DNA from: Priestia endophytica DSM 13796
GTDB lineage: Bacteria; Bacillota; Bacilli; Bacillales; Bacillaceae_H
Reading direction: 5' to 3'
Length of the DNA stretch: 64,000 nucleotides
Assembly (NCBI RefSeq): GCF_900115845.1
Contig: NZ_FOXX01000001.1
Span: 496,001-560,000 of the forward strand
Shown here: positions 41,918 through 50,538 of the stretch, piece by piece
Numbering within the stretch: the stretch's first letter is position 1
How the letters are laid out: each line of letters starts with the position of its first letter
Program-made: the position numbers and the translations under genes
The notes under the pieces: generated by a model
What the model saw: only the letters and a program-made list of their open reading frames with translations
Database searches by the model: none
What the model was told of the DNA's origin: nothing

Positions 41918-42502
41918 TTATTCGTTTACTTTTACCATTGCAGGTCGAATGATACGATCTTTCAATTTGTATCCTTTTTGTAGTTCTTCTACTACAACGT
42001 TTGAATCAAAAGAATCATCCGAAACTTGCATAATTGCTTGATGCTGATATGGATCAAATGGTTGCCCAACAGCCTCAATTGCCTCTACGCCTTCTTTCTT
42101 CAGCGCTTCAACAAGCTGATTGTACACCATTGTCATTCCTTTTAGAATAGACTGTGTTTGCTCATCGTCTGTTTCAACGCTAAGCGCTCTGTCAAAGTTA
42201 TCAAGAGCAGGTAAAATATCTTCTGCTAAACTTTGAGCACGATACTTACGCTCTGCCTCTAGATCAAGCTTAGCACGACGACGTGAGTTATCGAAGTCAG
42301 CTTGTAGACGAAGATAGCGATTTTCTTGCTCTTCAAGCTTACGTTTAAGCTCTTCAATTTCGCTTTCTTCAGCTTCTTGTTCTTCAATGCCCTCTTCCTG
42401 TCCTTCAACAGGCTGAGATTCGTTTGCTTCAGGTTCAATATCCTCTTGTACTTCATCTTTAGCTTCTACTTCTTCATTGATTACGTTTTTTTCGTTTGAC
42501 AT
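41918..42502 (-). CDS. grpE: Nucleotide exchange factor GrpE
   Basis: 194 residues: a very acidic N-terminal tail (first ~50 residues), a long coiled-coil dimer helix ([20 protein letters not shown]) and a C-terminal beta domain ([13 protein letters not shown]). Releases ADP from DnaK. ATG after GGGAGGTGA. Between hrcA and dnaK. Confidence 0.97.
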   Translation of the reverse strand: MSNEKNVINEEVEAKDEVQEDIEPEANESQPVEGQEEGIEEQEAEESEIEELKRKLEEQENRYLRLQADFDNSRRRAKLDLEAERKYRAQSLAEDILPALDNFDRALSVETDDEQTQSILKGMTMVYNQLVEALKKEGVEAIEAVGQPFDPYQHQAIMQVSDDSFDSNVVVEELQKGYKLKDRIIRPAMVKVNE

Positions 42503-42555
42503 GCCTGTTCACCTCCCTCTAATGGCTAAAATAACTTTTATCAATATTTCCCTTG

Positions 42556-43587
42556 TTACTCTTTTTGATACAAATGTGTTAATACTTTAGAAAGGTCACT
42601 TGTAATAAGCTGTAACAAGCTAATAATACGTCCATACGGCATTCTTGTTGGCCCTAAGATAGCAATTGTGCCAAACTGCTGAGCTTTTATAGAATACGTT
42701 GCAGTAATTAAACTGCATTCATCCATTTGCGCCATATTAATCTCACGGCCTATTTTCACCTGAATCCCTGCTTCATCTGTGTGAAGCAAAGGATAAAATG
42801 GATCTCCTTTTTCCATCACTTCAAGCAGAGAACGCATTTTAGACACATCGTGAAATTCAGGCTGTGTTAAAATATTAGTTTTGCCCCCAATGTAAATCTT
42901 TTGAGAACTTGGAAACGTTAAAATACCATCAAGCATTTCGATTGTTTCTTCGTAGTTTTCCAAGTGCGATTTTAACAGAGTAGCAACTTCTTTGTAAATC
43001 TTATCATGCAATTCACTAATTGGAACATCAACAAGCCGTTCATTTAAAATATTTACCATCTTTTCTAAATCGCTTGAGCGAACAGCAGAAGGCAATGTAA
43101 TAGTTTTACTTTCTACATATCCTGTATCCGTTACAATAATTGCAACAGCCATCCCTTCTGAAAGAGGTAAAATTTGGAGTTGACGTACTTTGTGACTCAC
43201 TGCACTAGGTCCTAAAGCAATGGACGTTAAATTCGTCATTTCTGAAAGAATTGTTGCTGTATTTTGAACTACTTTTTCAAGTTCAAAAACTTGCTCAGCA
43301 AAAAGCGATTTAACAACTTTCATCTCTGATCCTGTTAAAAGCTGTGGAGACAGCAGATGATCAACATAATAGCGATAGCCCTTCTCACTTGGAACACGCC
43401 CAGATGAGCTGTGGGTCTTTTCAATAAATCCAAGCTCCTCTAAGTCAGCCATTTCATTACGAATTGTTGCAGAACTAAATTGAATGGTATCTTTCTTAGA
43501 AAGAGTTCTTGATCCAATTGGCTGAGCAGACTGAACAAAGTCATCAACAATTGCTTGTAGAATCAATAATTGACGCATTGTAAGCAC
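42556..43587 (-). CDS. hrcA: Heat-inducible transcription repressor HrcA
   Basis: 343 residues: N-terminal winged helix ([36 protein letters not shown]), a GAF-like dimer domain and an inserted domain. Represses its own operon at CIRCE and needs GroE for activity. GTG start 6 bases after GAGGTGA, giving the family N-terminus MLTMRQLL. First gene of the heat-shock operon. Confidence 0.97.
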   Translation of the reverse strand: MLTMRQLLILQAIVDDFVQSAQPIGSRTLSKKDTIQFSSATIRNEMADLEELGFIEKTHSSSGRVPSEKGYRYYVDHLLSPQLLTGSEMKVVKSLFAEQVFELEKVVQNTATILSEMTNLTSIALGPSAVSHKVRQLQILPLSEGMAVAIIVTDTGYVESKTITLPSAVRSSDLEKMVNILNERLVDVPISELHDKIYKEVATLLKSHLENYEETIEMLDGILTFPSSQKIYIGGKTNILTQPEFHDVSKMRSLLEVMEKGDPFYPLLHTDEAGIQVKIGREINMAQMDECSLITATYSIKAQQFGTIAILGPTRMPYGRIISLLQLITSDLSKVLTHLYQKE

Positions 43588-43602
43588 TTGACATCACCTC
43601 TG

Positions 43603-43629
43603 TTAGCACTCTAGTCAGATGAGTGCTAA
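43603..43629. promoter_or_regulatory. CIRCE operator
   Basis: Perfect TTAGCACTC - 9 bases - GAGTGCTAA (43603-43611, 43621-43629), 16 bases before the hrcA start and just downstream of the predicted transcription start. HrcA binding site. Confidence 0.98.
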
Positions 43630-43639
43630 ATCTATTATT

Positions 43640-43668
43640 AAGTTACCAAATCAGATTGTGGCTGTCAA
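43640..43668 (-). promoter_or_regulatory. Sigma-A promoter of hrcA operon
   Basis: Minus strand TTGACA (43668-43663), 17 bases, TAACTT (43645-43640). The start near 43633 puts CIRCE at the beginning of the transcript. Confidence 0.7.
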
Positions 43669-43672
43669 TAAT

Positions 43673-44812
43673 TTAGATAACACCAATAAATTGCGAAAAA
43701 ACTTCGTTACCAAGAAGTTTTCCTTGACGAGTCAGAAATACGCTTTGTTTATCTTCTTCAAGAAGCCCTCTTTTTTTCAAATCTTCAATTTGTTCATGGA
43801 AAATGCTATCCATTGAACGAGAAAACTTTGTTTCGAAAATGGCTTTGTTCACACCCTCGCCTTTTCTTAATCCAAGAAACATTTCCTCTTCCATCTTTTC
43901 AGCTTCTGTTACTTTATGCTCTTCAATATAAGCATGTCCTTTTTCTTCCACAGCATGAATATATTTTTTTAAAGGTCCTGCATTTGCTCGGCGTACCTCA
44001 TTCATATACCCATGTGCACCAGCACCTATTCCAAAATATTCGTTATTCTCCCAATACGTTAAATTATGTTTACTTTCAAAGCCTTTTTTAGCAAAGTTAC
44101 TAATTTCGTATTGCTCATATCCTTCACTTGCTAGTATATCCATTAAGTATTCATACATTTCGGCTTCTTTCTCTTGAGGAAGCAAGTGAAGCTTTCCTTT
44201 TCGATGCAAATTATAGAATACAGTCTTCGGTTCTACAATAAGTGAGTAAGAAGAGATATGCGGAACATTCAGTAAAACAGCTTTTTCAATAGACTGCTTA
44301 AAATCTTCCATTGTTTGACCTGGTAAGTTATACATGAGATCAATGCTTATATTATGAAACCCATGATCTTTTGCTTGTGCAATAACTTGTTCAACTTGAC
44401 TGTTAGTATGCACACGCCCAATTTTTTTTAAAAGCTCTTCGTTAAATGTTTGTACACCGATGCTTAATCTATTTACTCCATACTTTTTCATAAGTTGAAG
44501 CTTTTCTACTGTTAGTTCATTTGGATTTGCCTCAAATGTATACTCTGTTTCCTCATCAAACGGTAAGTATTTTTTAACTCCCTGTAAGAATACTTCAAGC
44601 TGCTCTTCTGTTAAAGCCGTTGGTGTTCCTCCTCCAACAAAAATAGTTTTAAAATAATCTGTTGGAAAGTTTTCCATCGTCTTTTCCATCTCTTTATTGA
44701 CAGCTTCTAAATATTGTTCAACAGGCTGATTTTCAAAAAAGACTTTATTAAAATCACAGTAGTGACAAATGTGATGACAAAACGGAATATGCAAGTATGC
44801 AGCGCGAATCAT
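43673..44812 (-). CDS. hemW: Haem chaperone HemW (HemN-like radical SAM protein)
   Basis: 379 residues: radical-SAM cluster motif in HIPFCHHICHYCDFNK (C-x3-C-x2-C), GGGTPTAL, and the HemN C-terminal domain. HemW binds and delivers haem; it is not the oxygen-independent coproporphyrinogen oxidase, although often so named. ATG after GAGGTGAAA. Between lepA and hrcA, as in B. subtilis. Confidence 0.93.
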   Translation of the reverse strand: MIRAAYLHIPFCHHICHYCDFNKVFFENQPVEQYLEAVNKEMEKTMENFPTDYFKTIFVGGGTPTALTEEQLEVFLQGVKKYLPFDEETEYTFEANPNELTVEKLQLMKKYGVNRLSIGVQTFNEELLKKIGRVHTNSQVEQVIAQAKDHGFHNISIDLMYNLPGQTMEDFKQSIEKAVLLNVPHISSYSLIVEPKTVFYNLHRKGKLHLLPQEKEAEMYEYLMDILASEGYEQYEISNFAKKGFESKHNLTYWENNEYFGIGAGAHGYMNEVRRANAGPLKKYIHAVEEKGHAYIEEHKVTEAEKMEEEMFLGLRKGEGVNKAIFETKFSRSMDSIFHEQIEDLKKRGLLEEDKQSVFLTRQGKLLGNEVFSQFIGVI

Positions 44813-44844
44813 ACGGTTTCACCTCTTTATATGATTAAAACATA

Positions 44845-44877
44845 GCGAATACCGCAGAGCAGGCTCTGCGGTATTCG
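44845..44877. terminator. Strong hairpin between lepA and hemW
   Basis: Perfect 15-base arms (CGAATACCGCAGAGC and its complement) with a two-base loop (AG). Rightward it is followed by TCTTTTTT, leftward only by a short TTTT further on, so in the gene direction it is a weak terminator or attenuator. Confidence 0.65.
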
Positions 44878-44883
44878 TCTTTT

Positions 44884-46713
44884 TTATTTATCGTCTTCGT
44901 CCATTTGAAGTACAGCCATGAAAGCTTCTTGTGGTACTTCAACAGATCCGATTTGTTTCATTCTCTTCTTACCTTCTTTTTGTTTCTCTAACAGCTTACG
45001 CTTACGAGAAATATCTCCTCCGTAACATTTAGACAATACGTTTTTACGAATTGCTTTAATGTTGGAACGAGCTACAATCTTTTGACCAATGGCTGCTTGA
45101 ATTGGAACTTCAAACTGCTGGCGAGGAATTAATTTTTTCAGTTTTTCAACGATGACTTTTCCACGTTCATATGCAAAGTCTCTATGCACGATAAAGGATA
45201 GAGCATCAACATTTTCACCGTTTAACAAAATATCCATCTTCACAAGCTTAGATTCTTTATATCCAATCAACTCATAGTCAAATGAAGCATAGCCTTTTGT
45301 ATTCGACTTAAGCTGGTCAAAGAAATCATAAACAATTTCAGAAAGTGGAATTTCATATACAACGTTCACTCGGTTTTCGTCCAAGTATTGCATATCAATG
45401 AAATCACCACGTTTACGCTGACAAAGTTCCATAACTGGACCAACATAATCGTTCGGCACCATAATAGTTGCTTTAACATAAGGCTCTTCAACATGATTAA
45501 TTTTCTGCGCATCAGGCATATTAGATGGGTTGTCAATAACTAAACGCTCATCACTTGTTGTATGCACTTCATAAATTACGCTTGGCGCTGTTGTAATTAA
45601 ATCAATGTTAAATTCACGCTCAATACGCTCTTGAATGATTTCCATATGAAGAAGTCCTAAAAATCCACAGCGGAAACCAAATCCTAACGCTTGTGATGTT
45701 TCAGGCTCAAATTCTAGCGCTGAGTCATTTAATTCAAGCTTCTCAAGCGCGTCACGAAGGTCGTTGTATCTTGCAGAATCAACAGGATAAAGCCCGCAGA
45801 ACACCATTGGCTTTAAGCGACGGTAACCTGGAAGAGGTTCCGATGCCCCGTTCTTCACGTGAGTAATCGTATCCCCTACGCGTGTATCTCCTACATTTTT
45901 AATTGCTGCTGTTAAGAATCCTACGTCTCCAACGCTTAGCTCATCTTTTGCAATAGGTTTTGGATTAAAAACTCCAAGCTCTGTTACTTCAAATTCTTTG
46001 CCTGTTGCCATCATTTTAATTTTGTCTCCTACTTTAACAGAACCTTCTACGATTCGGATGTAGGCAACAACCCCTCTGTAGGGATCGTATAATGAATCAA
46101 AGATAAGAGCTTGTAACGGACCGAACGGATCTCCTGTTGGTGCAGGAACTTTTTTAACGATTTCTTCTAAAATTTCTTCGATTCCGATTCCCGCTTTTGC
46201 TGAAGCGAGAACAGCTTCTGATGCATCTAAACCAATTACATCTTCCACTTCTTGGCGGACGCGCTCAGGCTCTGCACTTGGTAAATCAATTTTATTAATA
46301 ACAGGTAAAATTTCAAGATCGTTATCAAGTGCTAAATAAACGTTCGCTAATGTTTGAGCTTCAATTCCCTGTGCCGCATCTACAACAAGAATGGCCCCTT
46401 CACAAGCAGCTAGGCTTCGCGATACTTCATACGTAAAATCGACGTGTCCAGGCGTGTCGATTAAATGAAAGATATACTCCTCGCCATCGCTAGCTTTATA
46501 TGTTAACTGAACGGCATTTAACTTAATTGTAATTCCGCGTTCACGTTCTAAATCCATTGAATCTAAAAGTTGTTGCTTCATTTCACGCTGTGACAGCGCA
46601 TTCGTTTTCTCTAAAATCCGGTCTGCTAGCGTCGATTTTCCATGATCAATATGAGCAATAATGGAAAAGTTTCGAATGCGTGACTGACGCTCTAGCTTTG
46701 CTTGTTTATCCAT
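44884..46713 (-). CDS. lepA: Elongation factor 4 (LepA)
   Basis: Ribosome-associated GTPase that back-translocates or aids 30S assembly. About 609 residues: GTPase domain with [17 protein letters not shown] and [13 protein letters not shown]-like domains, and the LepA-specific C-terminus ([20 protein letters not shown]). ATG 46713 chosen with AGGAG upstream; the 24 codons in front are hydrophobic and unlike any LepA. Confidence 0.97.
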   Translation of the reverse strand: MDKQAKLERQSRIRNFSIIAHIDHGKSTLADRILEKTNALSQREMKQQLLDSMDLERERGITIKLNAVQLTYKASDGEEYIFHLIDTPGHVDFTYEVSRSLAACEGAILVVDAAQGIEAQTLANVYLALDNDLEILPVINKIDLPSAEPERVRQEVEDVIGLDASEAVLASAKAGIGIEEILEEIVKKVPAPTGDPFGPLQALIFDSLYDPYRGVVAYIRIVEGSVKVGDKIKMMATGKEFEVTELGVFNPKPIAKDELSVGDVGFLTAAIKNVGDTRVGDTITHVKNGASEPLPGYRRLKPMVFCGLYPVDSARYNDLRDALEKLELNDSALEFEPETSQALGFGFRCGFLGLLHMEIIQERIEREFNIDLITTAPSVIYEVHTTSDERLVIDNPSNMPDAQKINHVEEPYVKATIMVPNDYVGPVMELCQRKRGDFIDMQYLDENRVNVVYEIPLSEIVYDFFDQLKSNTKGYASFDYELIGYKESKLVKMDILLNGENVDALSFIVHRDFAYERGKVIVEKLKKLIPRQQFEVPIQAAIGQKIVARSNIKAIRKNVLSKCYGGDISRKRKLLEKQKEGKKRMKQIGSVEVPQEAFMAVLQMDEDDK

Positions 46714-46818
46714 ACGTATCCACACTCCTACTAAACTACACAATACACTAGCATAAATTATAACAGTGTATTGGTAAAGATTCAATCTTATTCAACGTAG
46801 GGTGCACTGTTTTGCATC

Positions 46819-47154
46819 TTATACAATTCCATCAATAAAATTAAAAAAGGCATCAACTCCACCTTTTACCATTTTTGATAGATGCTGACCTGTAGAAGAA
46901 AAGATGTTGAATGCTTTTCGTTCTTCAAGCATTCTTTGCTTTTCTTCAATGTCAAGAAGCTCTACATTCTCTCCTAACACTTCGGCTTCTGCATATCCTC
47001 GCTCGTTTTTCTCCACTGTTAAAGCGTTTGAGAAGTTAGGATCATCATAGCCCTTCATTTTGATAAGCCCTTCATTAGACACCTGCATTCCAACTAATAC
47101 CCCAAAAGCAAGCAAAAGCGTGATAAAAAAACATTTTATAAAAAAACGAAACAT
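46819..47154 (-). CDS. yqxA: Small membrane protein YqxA (DUF3679)
   Basis: 111 residues: one N-terminal membrane helix (about 4-24), then a soluble part with NERGYAEAEVLGENVELL and a hydrophobic C-terminus. Matches YqxA of B. subtilis by size and place upstream of lepA. There it follows spoIIP; here gpr is the neighbour and no spoIIP is seen. Function unknown. Confidence 0.75.
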   Translation of the reverse strand: MFRFFIKCFFITLLLAFGVLVGMQVSNEGLIKMKGYDDPNFSNALTVEKNERGYAEAEVLGENVELLDIEEKQRMLEERKAFNIFSSTGQHLSKMVKGGVDAFFNFIDGIV

Positions 47155-47262
47155 TTTTTCGCCCCCACTTTTTTGATTTACTTTCCATTATGACTAATCA
47201 ACAGTTTTTTCATACAAAAGCAAGAGAGGATAGCAGGGTGTTATCACCTTAAACATACCAAA

Positions 47263-47322
47263 ATGTTCTACTCTCTCAATTTCTCTATCATAACTATGTG
47301 AGAAAAAGAAAGAGTAGAACAT
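47263..47322. terminator. Long-loop hairpin after gpr
   Basis: ATGTTCTACTCT (47263-47274) pairs with AGAGTAGAACAT (47311-47322), loop 36 bases, leftward followed by TTTT. Probably the gpr terminator. Confidence 0.45.
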
Positions 47323-47333
47323 CTCATAGATTT

Positions 47334-48458
47334 TTAATGAGTATATGAGCCGAAGTTTTCTTGATCAATCTTTTCATGTAAAGCCGCATTCAGTCCACCT
47401 GCTAATACATTAGCCATTGATCCGATAAAAGAATCTACTTCCTTTGGGGTGACCATTAAATTGTGCCCAAGTGGAGAAAGAACTTCATGAATAAGGCGAC
47501 GCTTCTCTTCTTCTTCAAGGGTCCCTACAACTCCCATATACGTTTGTCTTTCTTGTTCACTTGGCAAATCTTCATCTGTTAACGTTCTTTTTTCTCCAAA
47601 TGTCATACCAGCTGGAACGAGCGATTTAGACGGTTTTCCTTGTTCACTTTGTTCGCGCCCTAAATGCTTCAGGATAAAATCAATCGTATCGCTTGTAATG
47701 GAAACAGCATCAACAACCGTTGGAATGCCAATTGCAATTACAGGAATACCAAGCGTCTCATAGCTAAGCTCTTTTCGTTTGTTGCCAACTCCAGAGCCTG
47801 GATGAATTCCGCTATCAGCAATCTGAATGGTTGCATTCACTCTTTCAAGCGAACGCGCAGCAAGTGCATCAATAGCCACAACAAAATCAGGATTTACCTT
47901 TTTTATAACTCCGTCAATAATGTCGCTTGTTTCAATTCCTGTTACCCCCATCACTCCTGGAGTTAGCGCACTTACTGATCTAAATCCTTCTTCAACACTT
48001 TCAGGCTCGATTTTAAATAAGTGACGTGTAATTACGAGGTTTTCTGTTACAAGAGGACCAAGCGCATCAGGAGTAACATTTCGGTTTCCTAAACCAACGA
48101 TAAGACAGCTCATTTCCTTTGTGACTCCAATTCCTTCTAAGAAATGATGAAACTCTTTAGCAAATACCCTCTCCACTTCTTCCTGAAGTTCTGTATCTTG
48201 ATTACGAATTCCCACTGTTTCAAGTGTCAAATATTGTCCTTTCTTCTTCCCCATTTTTTCAGCGCCTTCTTCCGTAATCTCTACAGAGGTAATTTTCACG
48301 CCGCCATCTTCTCTTTCTTTGATAATAACTCCTTCTATTGCACCTTCACTTTCCTTAACATTTGCTTTTGTTTCTCGTTCTTGGACAAGCATCTCATGTT
48401 CTTCAATAGCTAAATCCGTTCTGACTCCGTATTTACTTAAATCTAATTTTTCACTCAC
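47334..48458 (-). CDS. gpr: Germination protease Gpr
   Basis: Degrades small acid-soluble spore proteins in the first minutes of germination. 374 residues, the normal length. N-terminal propeptide ([20 protein letters not shown], autoprocessed in the developing spore) and conserved core ([59 protein letters not shown]). GTG start after AAGGAGGA. Preceded by a sigma-F type promoter, which fits forespore expression. Confidence 0.96.
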   Translation of the reverse strand: MSEKLDLSKYGVRTDLAIEEHEMLVQERETKANVKESEGAIEGVIIKEREDGGVKITSVEITEEGAEKMGKKKGQYLTLETVGIRNQDTELQEEVERVFAKEFHHFLEGIGVTKEMSCLIVGLGNRNVTPDALGPLVTENLVITRHLFKIEPESVEEGFRSVSALTPGVMGVTGIETSDIIDGVIKKVNPDFVVAIDALAARSLERVNATIQIADSGIHPGSGVGNKRKELSYETLGIPVIAIGIPTVVDAVSITSDTIDFILKHLGREQSEQGKPSKSLVPAGMTFGEKRTLTDEDLPSEQERQTYMGVVGTLEEEEKRRLIHEVLSPLGHNLMVTPKEVDSFIGSMANVLAGGLNAALHEKIDQENFGSYTH

Positions 48459-48489
48459 TTTTTTTCCTCCTTCTTGCGAATCATACGGA

Positions 48490-48518
48490 TAGTTTCACCT
48501 ATTAGAATCTGTTCATGC
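48490..48518 (-). promoter_or_regulatory. Sigma-F/G type forespore promoter of gpr
   Basis: Minus strand -35 GCATG (48518-48514), 14-base spacer, -10 GGTGAAACTA (48499-48490), which fits the sigma-F -10 pattern GGnnAnAnT. The start would be about 25 bases before the gpr GTG. Confidence 0.65.
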
Positions 48519-48602
48519 ACTTCTCCTCCTTTTTTAAGACACCCTTTTTACAGCTTGAAACCCTTTTTTAAATAAATTTCTTTCTTTCCATTTTTCTTTC
48601 TA

Positions 48603-48631
48603 TTGCATTCTAATGCGGTGTTTGATAGAAT
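48603..48631 (+). promoter_or_regulatory. Sigma-A promoter of rpsT
   Basis: TTGCAT, 17-base spacer, TAGAAT, about 70 bases upstream of the rpsT start. Confidence 0.65.
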
Positions 48632-48655
48632 ATCACTTGTTCTTATTGCAATAAC

Positions 48656-48680
48656 ATCGAGCGGTTAAACCTCGATTTTT
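48656..48680 (+). promoter_or_regulatory. Small hairpin with T run in the rpsT leader
   Basis: ATCGAG (48656-48661) pairs with CTCGAT (48671-48676), followed by TTTT, directly before the rpsT ribosome site. It could be a weak attenuator or an S20-binding site for autoregulation. Confidence 0.4.
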
Positions 48681-48702
48681 ATCTTTCTAGGAGGTGAAAA
48701 GA

Positions 48703-48969
48703 TTGGCTAATATCAAATCTGCTATTAAACGTGTTAAAACAAACGACGCTCGTCGTGTTCATAATGCACAAATTAAATCTGCTATGCGTACTGCAGTGAA
48801 AAACTTCGAAGCTCTTGTTACTAACCAAGACGCTGACAACGCTAAAGCTGCTTATGCAACAGCATCTAAAAAAATTGACAAAGCTGCACGCAAAGGAATC
48901 ATCCATAAAAACGCGGCTGCTCGTCAAAAATCTCGTCTAGCAAAACAATTAAACAGCATCTCTGCATAA
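48703..48969 (+). CDS. rpsT: 30S ribosomal protein S20 (RpsT)
   Basis: 88-residue basic helical protein, [18 protein letters not shown] to [12 protein letters not shown]. It binds 16S rRNA early in assembly. The start is TTG at 48703, 7 bases after TAGGAGGTG; the GTG at 48694 lies inside that site. Divergent from gpr, convergent with holA. Confidence 0.96.
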   Translation: MANIKSAIKRVKTNDARRVHNAQIKSAMRTAVKNFEALVTNQDADNAKAAYATASKKIDKAARKGIIHKNAAARQKSRLAKQLNSISA

Positions 48970-48973
48970 TTGT

Positions 48974-49009
48974 AAAAAAACCCCCAACATTCGTGTTGGG
49001 GGTTTTTTT
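48974..49009. terminator. Bidirectional terminator between rpsT and holA
   Basis: CCCCCAACA / TGTTGGGGG with a TTCG tetraloop, seven A and seven T at the flanks. It overlaps the holA stop. Very stable. Confidence 0.95.
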
Positions 49010-50006
49010 AGGCTTCATATTTTTTCATAAACAAAAGCTCAAGTAAAAGAGCTTTGTCCATTTTTCCCGTTTTCATCTCGAAATCAGCTCGTGCTAAATC
49101 TTTTAACAAATTCAGAAGATGATCTGTAGAGAAGCTTCGACCTTGTCCAATAGCTAGTTTAACTCGGAAAGGATGAACTTTTAAAGCTTGACTAATTTGT
49201 TTTTGACCGTAACCTTGATTCGATAAGCGCTTTGAGTGATAAACAAGTCGGATTTGCGATACAAGCAAAGCCAAAATCTTAATTGGCTCCTCATTATTTC
49301 GAAGTAAATCTCTGTAAATCGTAATAGTGTCAACAGTTCGGCCATGAATGAATGCTTCAACAAGCGCGAATACATTTTGTTCAAGCGACTTTGAAACAAG
49401 CTGGTGAACAAGCTCTGCTGTAATTTCCTCCCCGTATAAGAGGAGTTTTGCAAGCTCCATATGTACAATTGTTAGCTTCATCCCTGTTAGCTCTATAAAT
49501 TCCGAAAGAGCTTCATCCGTTATGGTTAGTCCAGCCTGTGCTACTTCTGCTTTAACCCAGTTTTTAAGCTCACCTTCTGTTAATTCATTTGCTTCAAGAT
49601 GAGTGCTTTTCGCTTTTAGCTTCTTTGTTACTTTCTTTCGCTCGTCCAATTTCTCATAAGGAGCTACAATGATAAGAACACTGAACGGCGCAGGTTCTTC
49701 TAAATAGCGAATAAGTACATCTACATTATGCTCAACTTTTTGCTTTTCAGCTGTCAAAAAGGTCGCATTTTCTGCTATAACTACTCTTTTTTCCCCTAAA
49801 AAAGGCAATGTTTCCGCATCTTCTATAACCGTTTCAATTGGTATTTCCTCTAAATCAAATGAGGCTAAATTAAATTCCTGCTCTTCCTCTGTAAGTGTTT
49901 TTTCAATGATTTTCTGCTTTGCATCCTTCAATAAGAACGAATTAACTCCTTGTAGCAAATAAACCGGTGATAGTGACTTTATTTCTTTTAGTTCTTGTAC
50001 TTTCAC
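49008..50006 (-). CDS. holA: DNA polymerase III delta subunit HolA
   Basis: Clamp-loader subunit that opens the beta clamp. 332 residues: N-terminal AAA+-like domain without Walker A (SPVYLLQGVNSFLLKDAKQK), three domains in total, C-terminal helical collar (RADFEMKTGKMDKALLLELL). GTG start after GGGAGA. B. subtilis yqeN; next to rpsT and comEC as there. Confidence 0.94.
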   Translation of the reverse strand: MKVQELKEIKSLSPVYLLQGVNSFLLKDAKQKIIEKTLTEEEQEFNLASFDLEEIPIETVIEDAETLPFLGEKRVVIAENATFLTAEKQKVEHNVDVLIRYLEEPAPFSVLIIVAPYEKLDERKKVTKKLKAKSTHLEANELTEGELKNWVKAEVAQAGLTITDEALSEFIELTGMKLTIVHMELAKLLLYGEEITAELVHQLVSKSLEQNVFALVEAFIHGRTVDTITIYRDLLRNNEEPIKILALLVSQIRLVYHSKRLSNQGYGQKQISQALKVHPFRVKLAIGQGRSFSTDHLLNLLKDLARADFEMKTGKMDKALLLELLFMKKYEA

Positions 50007-50318
50007 ACTTTTGTCTCCCTTATTTTCTACGTCTCCTTCTATCTTAGCTTTGTCCTTTTAAATTGACAACTGTTACAATATTCTTGCATAAACTAAGTGA
50101 GAGCACCTCAAAAAGGTGCTCTCAAATCTATAGTAAACATTAACCGAAAAGCCCTAGGTTACTTTTTAGTTAATGAGAATTCTTACTACATATCATGACC
50201 TTTTGCAGGGAAAGTATTTGTGACAACTCTTTCTAAACGTGGAAGCTCGGTATGTGAGAAAGGTGTAGATTTTTTCCAATTTAATGTTTATACTTAAATT
50301 AAATTAGGAGGGGGTACA
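50007..50318. other. 312-base spacer between holA and yqzM
   Basis: Holds the divergent upstream regions of holA (left) and yqzM (right) and a perfect 10-base inverted repeat (50099-50123). No coding region seen. Confidence 0.5.
50099..50123. repeat. Perfect 10-base inverted repeat without T tract
   Basis: GAGAGCACCT, loop CAAAA, AGGTGCTCTC. Neither side has a terminator T run. It lies in the divergent holA/yqzM region, so an operator or a transcript-end structure is possible. Confidence 0.6.
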
Positions 50319-50453
50319 ATGAATAAATTTGAACAAAGTGTTCAAAGCAAGCGAAATGACGCTGTTGATTCAGCTGTTGGTTTTGTTGTTTCTTTTGGCT
50401 TCTTTGCAACCATATTTATTATTGGCACTCTAGTTGATTACTTTGCATCTTAA
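50319..50453 (+). CDS. yqzM: Small membrane protein YqzM
   Basis: 44 codons: a hydrophilic start (MNKFEQSVQSKRNDAVDSA) and one membrane helix (VGFVVSFGFFATIFIIG). AGGAGGGGG upstream of ATG. It matches YqzM of B. subtilis in size, sequence and location between holA and comEC. Function unknown. Confidence 0.85.
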   Translation: MNKFEQSVQSKRNDAVDSAVGFVVSFGFFATIFIIGTLVDYFAS

Positions 50454-50483
50454 AAATTGAAAACGCTTCTATTTCTAAAACAT

Positions 50484-50524
50484 CTCAAGCCGTTGTAAAT
50501 GTACAGCGGCTTGAGGCTTTTTTA
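50484..50524. terminator. Terminator between yqzM and comEC
   Basis: CTCAAGCCG / CGGCTTGAG core plus a few more pairs, then GCTTTTTTA. It stops yqzM rightward. Leftward, for comEC, the T run is poor. Confidence 0.8.
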
Positions 50525-50538
50525 TATTGTACTACATA

